64,000 bases of DNA. Source: Spirodela intermedia. Lineage: Eukaryota; Streptophyta; Magnoliopsida; Alismatales; Araceae. Position numbers and translations under genes: made by a program. Positions within the stretch are counted from its first letter, which is position 1. Each line of letters starts with the position of its first letter. Positions 1 through 10,666 of the stretch are shown piece by piece. A model generated the notes under the pieces. The model had not been told where the DNA came from and did not search any database. It was given only the letters and a program-made list of their open reading frames with translations. The stretch is taken from contig LR746265.1 in assembly GCA_902729315.2 (NCBI GenBank), forward strand, positions 1,061,501-1,125,500, in the 5' to 3' direction.

Positions 1-1041
1 GGAAAGCTGATGTAGATACTGAATGTTGACATTGGGGTTTGATGCTTTTGTTAGCAGAAACTGTAATTTCAGTTAGAACTTCATTCTAAATTCCACCACT
101 TGCTCTTTATAACCATTCCAGAGTGCCATTTTGGATGGCATAAGAGGACTTTTATCCAGAATCATTTGTTTTATCTTCAATGTATAAAAACTGGTATGAC
201 CGGTTTTTCCCACCAGATGCTAGGTGGGACGGGAAGCACAGAGATTATGTTAGCTTTTGTATGCTTTTACTTGAGAAATAATAATTGGATATTAAGCTCT
301 CAGCATTTATATTTGATCATGACACATGAATACTCACCAGTCAATTAGCTTGCCAAGAAATAAAAAAATCCTTTTGAAAAACTCAAGCCTGATTCTTTCA
401 TTACTTTCAGTGGCATTTTTTTCGTAGCTAAATTTTTGGATTTAAAACTCTATTTTCTGGAAGTCAGCAGAATGTATAGGTTGAGACAAAATCCTGAGCA
501 CGCATGGAATTCAGATAATTTCGTATAGCCTGACATTCTAAGTTCAGTTCGCTATCGAAACTATAAAAGAGAGTTTTTGTTTGCATTATTTTGATAAAAA
601 AATGAATGACGATCTTAGGAAGACTTATTTCTAACCTAACTTGCAAAAAAAACATCTTCATCCTCTCCAGGGAAGACTTCCCGAAATGATTGAATCAGTG
701 TTTTTCTGGAATCGTTAATTTCCAATAGTGATGACATCTTAGGCTTTTCATTTTTCTTTGTCTGATGTCTTTAGTTATTAGGAATTTTCATTCATTTTTT
801 ATCAACTTTTATTATTTTACTATCAAAAACTTGGTATATGTCACCTTGTACCCTAAAAGTTCATGACCTTAGCCTCCGTTTTTTTTCAACTAGCGTGATT
901 GCCTGCTTTTCTTCTTAGAATATTATATCATTTGTGGAAGCTTCTAATTTTCCATGCATTTTCCATTTGGGATTTACAGATTCGAATTGGAGCTTCACTT
1001 CGGTGGGCACCTGTTTCTAATGTTTGGTTGAGCTGTCATAA
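1..1041. other. 5' flank of the SANT-protein gene, no coding exon recognised
   Basis: AT-rich sequence with only short open frames that resemble nothing I know. The frame used by the next gene is closed by a TAA at 1039-1041, directly before its first ATG, so the coding region does not simply continue leftwards. A pyrimidine-rich stretch ending in AG near 920 and another near 980 could be acceptors of a leader intron. Promoter and leader are likely here, but no TATA box or start site can be fixed. Confidence 0.4.
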
Positions 1042-4031
1042 ATGTTGGGTCTTCAAACTGCGAAAAGAAGTATACTTGGAGCCAGAATGACTCCCCACAA
1101 AGTCGTTTTGACCTACAAGCGGAAGCGCTCATGTTTCCATCCTGATTCTATGCATGTTAAAAGAGAGAATTTATCGTCAGAATCTCCAGAGAAGGTACAA
1201 TCGATCAGATCGAATCAGAAATTTGAGCATGGGTCTGCTGTGTACAATGAGCTGCGGGACGGAGATGATGAGGTGTGGATATTGAACTTTTTCTTCCTAA
1301 TTCCATGTACTTTATGCCGTTGTTTAATTGCTCAATTAACTATTTTTTTATCGAAATATAAGGTATTACCTATGATGTCTAGGAAGTTTGACTATTAATT
1401 TTATGCTTTCAACAAGCGCCTAGCACTTGCTGTTTTTGATTGATAGTTATAAGTTTTGAGAAACAATCATAGGCTGAAAAAGAAAATTGTCCATTTGTTC
1501 ACTAATGTTGAACCAGATCCTTATTTCTGAAGACTAGGTAGAAAAAAGATGGAGATTGGAGGTGACAGGGTACTCCTTTTCTTTAAGCGCTTTGACCTGA
1601 AGTAGTAGCTTCTGGCTAGTTCAATAGATAAGATGAATGCACTCCCCTCAATGAAGAATGAGGTATCCTTTGCCTCTTACCTTGAGATTCTCCTCCTCAA
1701 TGAATAAGCTGTAAGGCTGCTCTGGATAGGGTTAGCTTAACCCACTTACGTTCAGTTTGGGTAAGTTCCTTTAGTCGTTTTGCTCAGGTGGCCTTGAGAG
1801 TAGAAATATTTGGTGGACGTAGCATTGAGTGGAGAAAGTAATTTGGGTGGAAGAAACCTATATGGATCGATTGGGATCTCAACCAAGATTCTAATCTTCC
1901 TTTCGTAAGACAGCTCAAAAAAGTTCACCTGTAAAAGATTATCATCTGCAGAAGGTTATGGGGCTGACTAATGAAAATCCAACAACTGTTCAGTTGGGGT
2001 GGGTTTTGTGTAACTGATGTGGATGGCGGAATGCCTACGACTCTTATATGGATTGAATTAGAGGCTAGAGGAAACCTATTCCTTTACATGGTGTAACACA
2101 TAGCACCGTTGATTTTAACACCTGAATTAGGACCTTGCTAGAATTAGAAACACATTCTTGATTCTTCATTTATTTTGTCTATTGCGATAACTGTGACTTT
2201 TTCCATCTACATCTCTCCTGTATGGAGTATCTGGTTTCCTTTATTTGTCTAGTCGTACGTTAGATTTTATTTTGCGAGCATTCTAAAGTAAAAAAAAAAT
2301 TCTCATTAGTTCTTGCTAATTTGTTAAATTGTTACTAAAAATATGTCTGCAACTTGGTAAGCATTTATATTGCGAGTTACTAGATCTATGACCCATTTAT
2401 TATCATTCGAAAGAATTATAACTAAAATCCGCTTTACTATTCTTGTGTTATTCTCATATTTAATTCTCATCAGTGTGCTGTCAATCTCATCTATGATCGT
2501 TATTTCTGGCTAATACTCCTGTTCCACTCCACGGATCGTTGGGCTTATTATGAGACAGTCAGAACCTACTACATTACATGCATATTAATAATTTCAATTC
2601 ATTGGAAGCCCAGAGAAAATATTAAGATGATTACAGCGTGCCTAGTTTTGATTTGAGTGATTTTATGTTTAAAAATATAATGTCTCAATTCAAATGAAGG
2701 TTTTGCTATGCTATTTGCTTTCCTAGACAACTGAAATGTATTGCATGAATGCTATATGTACTTCGTTTAACATTTGCGGCATAGCCTTGCAAGTTTGGGT
2801 GGCAAATAAATTGCGTGTTGTCTATGAATTTCTTCTATGACCACCTATTGCTAACCTTTCATCTGTACTGGAAGCATACAATTCTCAATAAATGCTTCAC
2901 TGCCATGAACATTCATTAATCTTTGTTTCAGCATTGTTTTAATGTGTTAACCATGATTCTGAAGTAATTCTCCTTAATTTTAGTAGCTCCTCTGTAGTTT
3001 GACCATGACACTAAACCTTTTTCTAAGTATGCGTACCATAAAGCTATTCAGGAACGGGTTCCAAGTTGTATAGGACAGCTTGATATACCTACAAGGTGCT
3101 GATTTTTACGTTTTCTTTTTCATTCAAGTACACAAAGCAGGCAAGAGAGCCTTGTTCCACAAGTGCTGAACTCGGTGATGCTAGAGAATATGTGCAGCAG
3201 AGAATTCAGGAGCCAAACGGACTCAAGATTTGCCAAAATTTAGACAAGTTGTCACAGGAGTTGATGAAATCTGGTTCACACAGCAGCTGTTCCAGCAAGG
3301 CAGGACTTGAGGCTGAAGCATCTTTTAACCGTAACTCAGAATTCAATCAGGTTAGTGCAGAGCCTGTTTCTACAAGTGCGATCTCGTGTGGGAAAGCAAC
3401 CTCTGGATCTCAGCCACTAGACTCTGGTATCTCCAAGAGCTTAAGTAGTCTACTTTATTTTACTGAGCTAACGTAAACGCCTATCTCTATGGAGATGATT
3501 TCATTCTGCAGATGTTTGTTTCAGGTCGGAAGGAATTATCTATAAAAAATAATGCAGATTTTAGTTGCCATGATAAGGCACCTTTGCTTACTTTCATCAG
3601 AAGAACAAAAAGGAAAACGGATGCAAATGAGAAAGATTCCCAAGGCAACTTGAAAGCTGAGAAACAGGAGGGTTCAGCATCTGCTATAAGTAAAATTGGG
3701 CTAGGGACCGTCTGTGAGGGTGAAAGGCTAACAGCTCAAGTGAAAGAGGTATCTGTTTTAGGGGCTGCCACTTTAGAAATCAATTGAAGTTTATTTCATA
3801 TAAATGGAATGGGGCGGTATTCGTTTTTCCTTATAAAATTAAATTTATTTTATATGTTTGTTGTCTTTTTCCCCTTTGTCTTTGGAGAATGCATCCGTGT
3901 GGGGATGCTTTTTAACTGATTTCTCCAGTGAGGCTCATCATGCATTCTTTGCTTCTCAGGCAGAGAATTTTGAAGAAGAGACTAGCCGAACATCCATTCT
4001 ATGTTCTGTTGAAGAGAAGAGGTAAACATAG

Positions 4032-4091
<60 letters not shown>

Positions 4092-5916
4092 TTCTATTCC
4101 ATGACTCCTCTTTTCATGCTTCCAAACAAATGAGATCAATTTTTGGCGCGGCTTGGCTGGCAGAACTGAAGAATCATCCCTTCAAGTGGGTACTGCTTCG
4201 CATGACAACTCGCTTGATCTGCAAGCTTCATTTAATAATGGCACTGAGGATGCTGCTAATGGAGGGAACAAAAGGCTGGATTTGTTGGGAATCATGGGGA
4301 CACAGGAAGACGAGAGGAAGGATGTTGAAATCAACTGTGAACGGATTTCTAGTAGAAGAGATTCTCTGCTTCAGATGCCAACGAGACTCTCTCTGCCGGA
4401 TTTAAATGCTCTGGTAAGCTTTCTATTTCCAGTATGCACGAAAGTTGAGGACTTTCTAGCCCAGGAAATCTTCTCCTTTCTATAAGTTCGCTTATTTCTC
4501 AGATATATCTCATTATAGATCTGTATGTTCTCCTCCTCCCACCAAAACCATGCGCAGACCCCTACAGAGAAGGAGAATCAGACGGTGTTCTCTCTGGAGA
4601 GGAATCTTATGAGAAGCTCAGATACCCCCCTCTGTGAGACCCATCATGAGACAGTCACAAGCAAGACACTTCTGGAGTCGATACCACCGCAACCTGAAAA
4701 CAGGGGGTTTCCCTCGACAGCTTCAGTGTCAAGTCGCAGTGTTCAAGGCGCTGATCAAGCTCGTGAATTCCTGCTACCCTGGAGAGCCTACGACAGTAAC
4801 CCGCCGTTCTTTAGGCGCAGGCAGATGCTCAATGACATCTTGACCAGCAGCAGAATTTTCAACAGAAGACAAGTCTACCCTTTGACAAATGGCAGAGGAC
4901 ATCCAGCTGCCTGGTCAGAAGAAGAACTAGATTCCCTATGGATAGGCATGAGACGGCATGGAAGGGGCAACTGGACCGCCATGCTGAGGGACCCAAAACT
5001 GAAATTCTTTGACTGGAAGACTCCAGAAGACCTGGCCGAGAGATGGGAGGTGGAGCAGTCAAGGTTCCTCAATTCCCCACTGACTCAGCCAATGGGACTG
5101 CCAGAAGAGGCTGACCGCTACTCCAATTTTATGGTCTCAGATCCCACAGCCACCGCTTACAATGCTCTTGGGACTCACCCATCGTCAGAATTTCGAACAC
5201 TTAGAACCGAAAACGGGCTGCCCCTGCCCTTGGGAGACATCTACTTTAGGAAAGAAGCGAGAGCTGTGAGCAGGGATCAGAGCCGGGCAGCAGATTTGAC
5301 TACAGTCTACCCATTGGTGACAAATGGCAGCTTAGCCACTGCTTCCTGCATGTACAGAGGCAATAGAAGGTATTCATTCTCTCTGGCTGCAGGGACCCAG
5401 CAGGAGAGACTTGGTAAACCACACAAGGACAGATCTTCCTGGGCACCCACCCCATTGGCGCAAAATCCTATTGATAAGGTCTCTGGCGGCAGCAGGCGGC
5501 AGGGGAGCTCGCCATCGACCAACAGTAGTGTGCCTCATTGGCTCAGAGAAGTACTCTCGACACCTCCATTGCCAAGTGAACCAGCTCTGTCTTCTGATGA
5601 TCGCCTGGCTGCTTCTCTCCTCCCTTGCTCCGGTGAGAAGGTGGACATGCAGCGGGGAATCCTGAAGAGGACGACTGGTGGCGGCGGCGGCGGCAGTAAC
5701 AGTGACAGCAGGCTGAAAACACCCAGCCCGCCGCCGCCTTCGACCTGTGAGCCCTCTCTGGAACCAAAGCTCAACCCTCCATCTCTAAGAGGGCATATGT
5801 TTTTGGATCTGAACCAGAGCCTGTTGGAGCCCATGAGGCCAGAGAAATTGGTCATCATAGACAGTGAGGCTTCCTCTGAGGAGACGATATCGGACGACCA
5901 GGGCAGCAGGCATTAG
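1042..5916 (+). CDS. CHR4-like SANT/Myb-domain nuclear protein without ATPase, six exons
   Basis: Exon chain 1042-1272, 3141-3350, 3512-3748, 3960-4021, 4164-4413, 4519-5916 joins in frame to 795 residues; ATG 1087 is an alternative start (780 residues). Around residues 461-515 lies a SANT/Myb-like module starting [20 protein letters not shown] and continuing through [11 protein letters not shown] and an ERW/EQSRFL helix. This closely resembles the C-terminal segment of plant CHROMATIN REMODELING 4 (CHD3-class), as does the later [12 protein letters not shown]. No chromodomain, PHD finger or SNF2 ATPase precedes it in the window, so it looks like a stand-alone protein. Two basic clusters (LTYKRKR at the N terminus, [10 protein letters not shown] near residue 170) could be nuclear signals. 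LSLPDLN and LDLN resemble EAR-type repression motifs. A Gly run precedes a Pro-rich patch near the C terminus. A chromatin or transcription role is inferred by homology only. Exons and splice sites are well supported; the 5' end is the least certain part. Confidence 0.8.
4035..4088. repeat. (AT)n microsatellite
   Basis: About 27 AT dinucleotides, in the intron between exons 4 and 5 of the SANT-protein gene. Confidence 0.97.
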
Positions 5917-6637
5917 CCAAATTTGGCAATTTCAAGGAGATGTTCTCCAAGATTGCCTCCCCAGCTCTGCTGTAGTCTAGGCATGAGCTATCATGTTGTC
6001 TTTCTAATTGCTTGGATCCTGCTTGGGAATTTCAGGCAATCCACATGACTGGAGCCACAGGAGGCCCCTCCTTCCCCCTATAATCTTTCTGAGCTTTACC
6101 CTTTCTTCTTCCCCCATTCATCCTCACTCTCATGCTCGCAGCAGGTAGGAACAGGGAGGGCCAGGCGTTGAATCTTGGGCCCATTTATCATTAGAAGATG
6201 CCCACGAGATCAACTCTCTCTCTCTCTCTCTCCCTCTCTCTCAAGCACCAGAAAGCAGCTGACGGGTAGAGGACTTAAGAGGCCCTTTGGATGATGTACA
6301 GACACTCTACACAGAAGAAGGATACAACCAGTGAGACAGTTTTTCAAGGATTGTTGGGGGGAGGAACATGGAGAATATCTGAGTCGATACCTAACTTAAC
6401 TGGGAAATAATACCCAGTCCTGATAGAACATCAATATTTACAGCGTAATGCCAACTCTCTCTCTCTCTCTCTAGCCCAGTTCCTCGTCTTCAAGACCTTG
6501 CAAGCTGCACGCCTCTGCAACGCCTCAAGAACTATCAGGAGAATGCACGCGTAAAGTATCCACATTTATGTTCAGGACTAAGGAAAGAAGTCGGACCCTG
6601 TCCAGCTGAGACAACAAGATTTACCGGAAAAGGGCCG
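5917..6637. other. 3' flanks of two convergent genes, with CT microsatellites
   Basis: The SANT-protein gene ends at 5916 and the opposite-strand DUF1644 gene ends at 6638, so both 3' UTRs probably lie here. Two short CT tracts occur near 6212-6243 and 6457-6472. No open reading frame of interest was seen. Confidence 0.6.
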
Positions 6638-7846
6638 TCATCTCTCACTGCCATCGGCATCGTTCTGGGATCTCGCGAACCGCCGGCGGCGGCGGGGCGC
6701 CATGGCCTCCTCGCCGTCTGAGAAACCTTCTTCATCGTCCTCCTCTCGCAGGCCCAGAAGATCATCTCCCCACGGACTCCGGCGGCCTGATCTGGTCCTC
6801 TGGCGCACTGGAACCCCGGCACTGCCCAGAAACTCATCATCATCTTCGTCTTGCAGGCCTAGAAGATTTTCACCCCACAGATTCCGGTGCCCAGGCCTTC
6901 GATTGGTCCTCCACGACCTTGACGAGCTCCTCGGCGGCGCATCCCCAAATTGGCTGCCAAGCAACTCCAAGAGCAGCAACGTGGTCCGCCATGATCGGGC
7001 ACCGCCCTCGCCGGAGCCGCCGCCGCCGCCGCCGCCACCTTCCTGATTAGGCAACACCCGGTGGCCGCCGCCATCGATGACGTAGTCTCCAATGACAACC
7101 ACATTGGGTGTCGTTGACCTCAAGGCACTGAGTACATCGCCGATCTCCTGTTCATGCTCCAGGTGGCGCCACTCCCGTAGCCTTCTAGGGTCAACATCAG
7201 CTGGTCTCTTTGACGGATGAACTCTCCTCGCATGCCTTCTCAGCTCCCTGTAGTTCCCCGAGAATGGGCACGACTCCCATGAGCAAGCTCTCGGTTTCTG
7301 GTCCAGATACTGTCTCATCTCCTTCACAATCCGATAGCCGAGCACAGTTCCACGACAAAGAGGGCACTTCAGAAGCTCTCCCTGATACATTACACCGCTA
7401 CCCACATCAGAATCTTGAAGGCCCATCGTTTCCAGATATCTGTCTGATGATTCTTGATCGTTTGCTCCAACCGGTGCTTCCGGGGCGCCTGTTTCTGGGC
7501 TGTGGGCTCCGTCTGTTCCTGCCAGATTCCTTCTTCTTACTATCTGCACATCCGAGCCAGATTCAGAGGTGGGAGATGGCAGAGGAGGCCTCAATCCATG
7601 TGGAGAGCCCTCTCTTGGGTCTGGTTCTGGGTCTGGTTTCGGTCTTTTGAAGCGATCGAGGCAGTTTGAATGCCTGTGACTTGTGTCGCAGATGAACGGG
7701 CTGCATCCTTTCTCATGGGAGCTGCACAGAAGAAGGACGGCGTTGTGCGGATGGTCCATGCAAATTGGGCAGGAGATCTCGTCCCACTCTCTGCACCAAA
7801 TCTGAGTATCTGCGACAGCCGATGCACTTCCCCCGCCTTCTGTCAT
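6638..7846 (-). CDS. DUF1644 family zinc-binding protein
   Basis: A single coding exon of 402 residues. Its N-terminal region has CPICMDHPHNAVLLLC, then SSHEKGC, CDTSHRHSNC and LDRF. After a Pro/Ser/Glu-rich linker comes LLKCPLCRGTVLGYR, QKPRACSWESCPFSGNYREL and RRHARRVHPSKRP, closing with DVLSAL and VVVIGDYVID. This cysteine/histidine pattern is the plant-specific DUF1644 signature; rice members have been linked to salt and drought responses, but the biochemical activity is unknown. Zinc binding is inferred from the Cys/His spacing. The frame is open to an ATG at 7927, but I chose ATG 7846 (MTEGGG) because an AG acceptor lies just upstream (about 7857 on this strand) and family members start close to the first CPIC motif. 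The C terminus has poly-Gly, two copies of a WG[ED][ND]LLGL acidic motif and an Arg-rich tail. Confidence 0.9.
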   Translation of the reverse strand: MTEGGGSASAVADTQIWCREWDEISCPICMDHPHNAVLLLCSSHEKGCSPFICDTSHRHSNCLDRFKRPKPDPEPDPREGSPHGLRPPLPSPTSESGSDVQIVRRRNLAGTDGAHSPETGAPEAPVGANDQESSDRYLETMGLQDSDVGSGVMYQGELLKCPLCRGTVLGYRIVKEMRQYLDQKPRACSWESCPFSGNYRELRRHARRVHPSKRPADVDPRRLREWRHLEHEQEIGDVLSALRSTTPNVVVIGDYVIDGGGHRVLPNQEGGGGGGGGSGEGGARSWRTTLLLLELLGSQFGDAPPRSSSRSWRTNRRPGHRNLWGENLLGLQDEDDDEFLGSAGVPVRQRTRSGRRSPWGDDLLGLREEDDEEGFSDGEEAMAPRRRRRFARSQNDADGSER

Positions 7847-8942
7847 CTTGAATTTACTGCGATGAGCCAGCCACCAGCAAGATGGAAAAATTAGCCCAAA
7901 AAGTTTTTTTTGTCGTAACCCAGACACTGATCATCTGGTTAGTACTTGAGTCAACCACAACATGTCACAATACTTGAGTCAACCACGACCAAATGACAAA
8001 TTTTGTCTGTCATTTGGTTTTTTTTTTGAGGCAGACCAGCTGCCAGGAACATTAGAACCATGATACCAGTGATTTAGTGTTCCATAGAAATCCTGTACCA
8101 CCAACACTAATCATGTAAGTTGACTAACAAGAGAGCTGCCGAGTTCTCTTAGACCATGGAGATGATGCATGAAATGCACACGACCCGTTGACTTATGGTG
8201 ACTGTCGGCAATAAATTGAATACCTTTGACTTTTGCATAAAATTCCCGGTGTTTTGAATTTTTTTATTTGAATACTTGAAAAAGAAAGAAAAATTACCAA
8301 AAAAGCTCTATAGAATATATGTAAAAGGATACTAATTAAACCTTAATCTCACGGAATGTGTAAGTTTCAATAGCTACTCTGCCCACTTGAGCGATTGAAG
8401 AATCAGCATGCTTGTTTAAGCAGTGATAGAAGAGAAATACATCACGTGCTTACAGTTTAATGAATATGTCAATGGATCTTGGTGCGCCCTAGAAAATCAT
8501 CACACAGAAATCATTCAGACGGCTTTCAAGAAATCAGAAACCGATCAGTTACCTCGCATTATTCATCAGTTGAGCAGTGCCCAAGCATGAATCGGACTCA
8601 CCCAGAATGACCAGCTTGGCTTTTGGCTCCCTTCTGTGTAGCTTGGATCTTGTGGGAGTAATGCTGGGAGGGTTTTCTTGAGCAGTTAAGGAGGAGCTCC
8701 TGTGGCAGCTGATCCCCAACGAAGATGATGGAATTTTTCCGAATGGGTGGACTAAAAATAATCTCAAACAATGTTCCGATTCGGAATATCCACTAAGACT
8801 TCAAAATCGTAATCGCTGGTCATTCGTATGTTCTAATCCTGCGGTTATGTTGCAAAGAAGAAAAGTTCATCATGCATGGAATGCCTTGGCAACCTAAACA
8901 ACTGGAATGAAAAAAAAGGTAGCACGAGTATTGTAAGACAAG

Positions 8943-8944
<2 letters not shown>

Positions 8945-8977
<33 letters not shown>
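8945..8977. repeat. (AG)n microsatellite
   Basis: Nearly pure AG dinucleotides inside the presumed leader intron of the DUF1644 gene. Confidence 0.95.
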
Positions 8978-8980
<3 letters not shown>

Positions 8981-9091
8981 TTTAATACAGCTGAAATTAT
9001 CATGATCAAACACGAAATGAAAGAGAGAGAAAGAGATGCATGAGGTTTAGTACGGCTGAAATAATCGTATGATCAAACACGAAATGAGAGA

Positions 9092-9145
<54 letters not shown>
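8977..9145. repeat. degenerate tandem duplication followed by (AG)n
   Basis: Two related copies begin at 8977 and 9037. Both contain a TTTA-TAC-GCTGAAAT core and end in GATCAAACACGAAATGA before an AG run. The second copy leads into an AG tract at 9086-9145. Duplication probably carried the AG tract with it. Confidence 0.85.
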
Positions 9146-9147
<2 letters not shown>

Positions 9148-10003
9148 CCATGGGAACTATGGAAAACCTTTAAAAATCTGAAGTTTTTCAAGCTACGGAA
9201 GATTAGAAAATGTTCCAAGGATCCCTCCAGAGCTCCACTTCAGAACATCGTGGGCTGACAGTCAATGACTCGTTGCTCGGATCTAATCAGTCAAAATGAG
9301 CTACAAAATAATCAGCCGGTGGTCAACTAGACGAAGCCCCCCTCCTCCCCCTCGTCCCGTCAGGGTTAGAGCTCCCTACGCTAGACTGGACGACAGATGC
9401 TCATCTGGTGAGCAGCATTGCAGCCATGGTTTTCTTACTTCTCCTGGACGAGGAAAACTGAACCAGAAAAGAGAAAAAAATTCGAAAGATTCTCCTGAGA
9501 AATCGGCCACGAAACAGGTGACGCCGGAAAACCCTAGTTCGACGCACGTCCGCCGCCGGAAATCCCGCCCCAACCGCATGCTCAACCCCGCCCAAGAGCA
9601 CGGATCACTCTGAACGAACTCCGGCCGCCCGATTCTGAAGCGGAAAGATGCCGAGCAGATGATCGAATTAGAATCAATGGCGAAGAGATTCAATCCAGAA
9701 CGGTCGGTTCATGGGGAGAAGAGGAACGGAAACATGCAAGAGAGGAAAGAAAGTCACAGAGTTTACGACAAGTCTGGGACGGGCGGAGTCCCGCTTCCTT
9801 CTTCCAGCAGATCTTCGGCTACCCGGGGAAGAGTTCTTCTCGGTTCTCCTCGGTTTATGGTATCGTTCCTGTGGTCCGCCGGGGAAGCGAGCGGAGAGAT
9901 TGCGCAGGACGGAAGCAGAGAAGCGTCCGCAAGAGGTTAACAGCTCCGAGATGGAAGCAGAGAAACTCCTGGAATTCTTCGCCGTCGCCTCTCACGTCTC
10001 CAA

Positions 10004-10014
10004 TTATTTATAAG
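10004..10014 (-). promoter_or_regulatory. TATA-like box, candidate promoter of the DUF1644 gene
   Basis: On the minus strand the sequence reads CTTATAAATAA, about 30 bp before the GC-rich segment proposed as first leader exon. Position and sequence fit a core promoter; no start site is shown by the sequence itself. Confidence 0.4.
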
Positions 10015-10666
10015 AAGAAAAAAAAATTGAAATAGGAATTTTCATAATACAAGAATCTGAAATCGGACAATTACTGATTTCATCTGAGAAACCACTCTTT
10101 CTGCAGTGATTACAGAAAACTCATACCAATCAATCGAGCGCTGATACTTTCTCAGGAAAATTGTTGAAGAAAATGACAAATCTAAGCAACGAAAACTAAA
10201 CACGCTGTTCCTATATGACATTTAAATGTAAAAAAATAATAATATTATGATCATCATCATCCTCATGCCGTGACAAATTTCCTGTAACTGACGATGAACA
10301 GTAGATGATTTTCTAGGATGTGCCGCGTTAGTGGATTAAAAGCACCAATTACTGAAAAAAATTACTAATATATTTTCATAGTCCGATCAATTTTGCATCG
10401 TAAAAAAATTTATTTCTTGTTCGATTCGGAAAATAAATTAAAAAGGAGTAAATAATTAAGTTCTATAGTTTAAAATCGCGTAATTTACGCTTCTCCGAAA
10501 AGGATTAGTTTCCCTTCGTGACGTGGCGATTTTCTATTGGCGAACGTTGAGCTCGGTGAGTAGCGGTATCTAGGAGGGGGAGCACGGAGTGTGAAACTGG
10601 CTCGCAGGGAAGACGAACCAGTTCAACCCTCGATGATCGTCGGAGTTCTGCGTGACGGAGGCGGAG
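10015..10666. promoter_or_regulatory. divergent promoter region between DUF1644 and COA1-like genes
   Basis: About 650 bp of AT-rich DNA between a minus-strand leader and a plus-strand coding start. Close to the COA1-like gene lie TGACGTGG at 10519-10526 (an ACGT-core element of the bZIP type) and ATTGG at 10536-10540 (an inverted CCAAT). Promoter function for both genes is inferred from layout. Confidence 0.45.

Larger units (their letters stand above)
7847..9976 (-). other. probable 5' leader and leader intron of the DUF1644 gene
   Basis: No convincing coding exon belongs here, but the pieces of a spliced leader are visible on the minus strand. They are a TATA-like box at 10004-10014, a GC-rich segment of about 9440-9975 that could be a first exon, a good donor (AGAA|GTAAGA) at 9438-9437, and an acceptor just upstream of the coding start. 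The presumed intron holds GA microsatellites, a perfect 11-bp inverted repeat (7988-7998 with 8008-8018) and an AAACCCTA telobox lies at 9529-9536. Transcript data would settle the structure. Confidence 0.45.

Noticed and set aside
9296-10013. Plus-strand frames in the GC-rich zone near the DUF1644 promoter
   Set aside because: Overlapping alternative frames without any recognisable protein; better explained as an antisense view of the leader exon.
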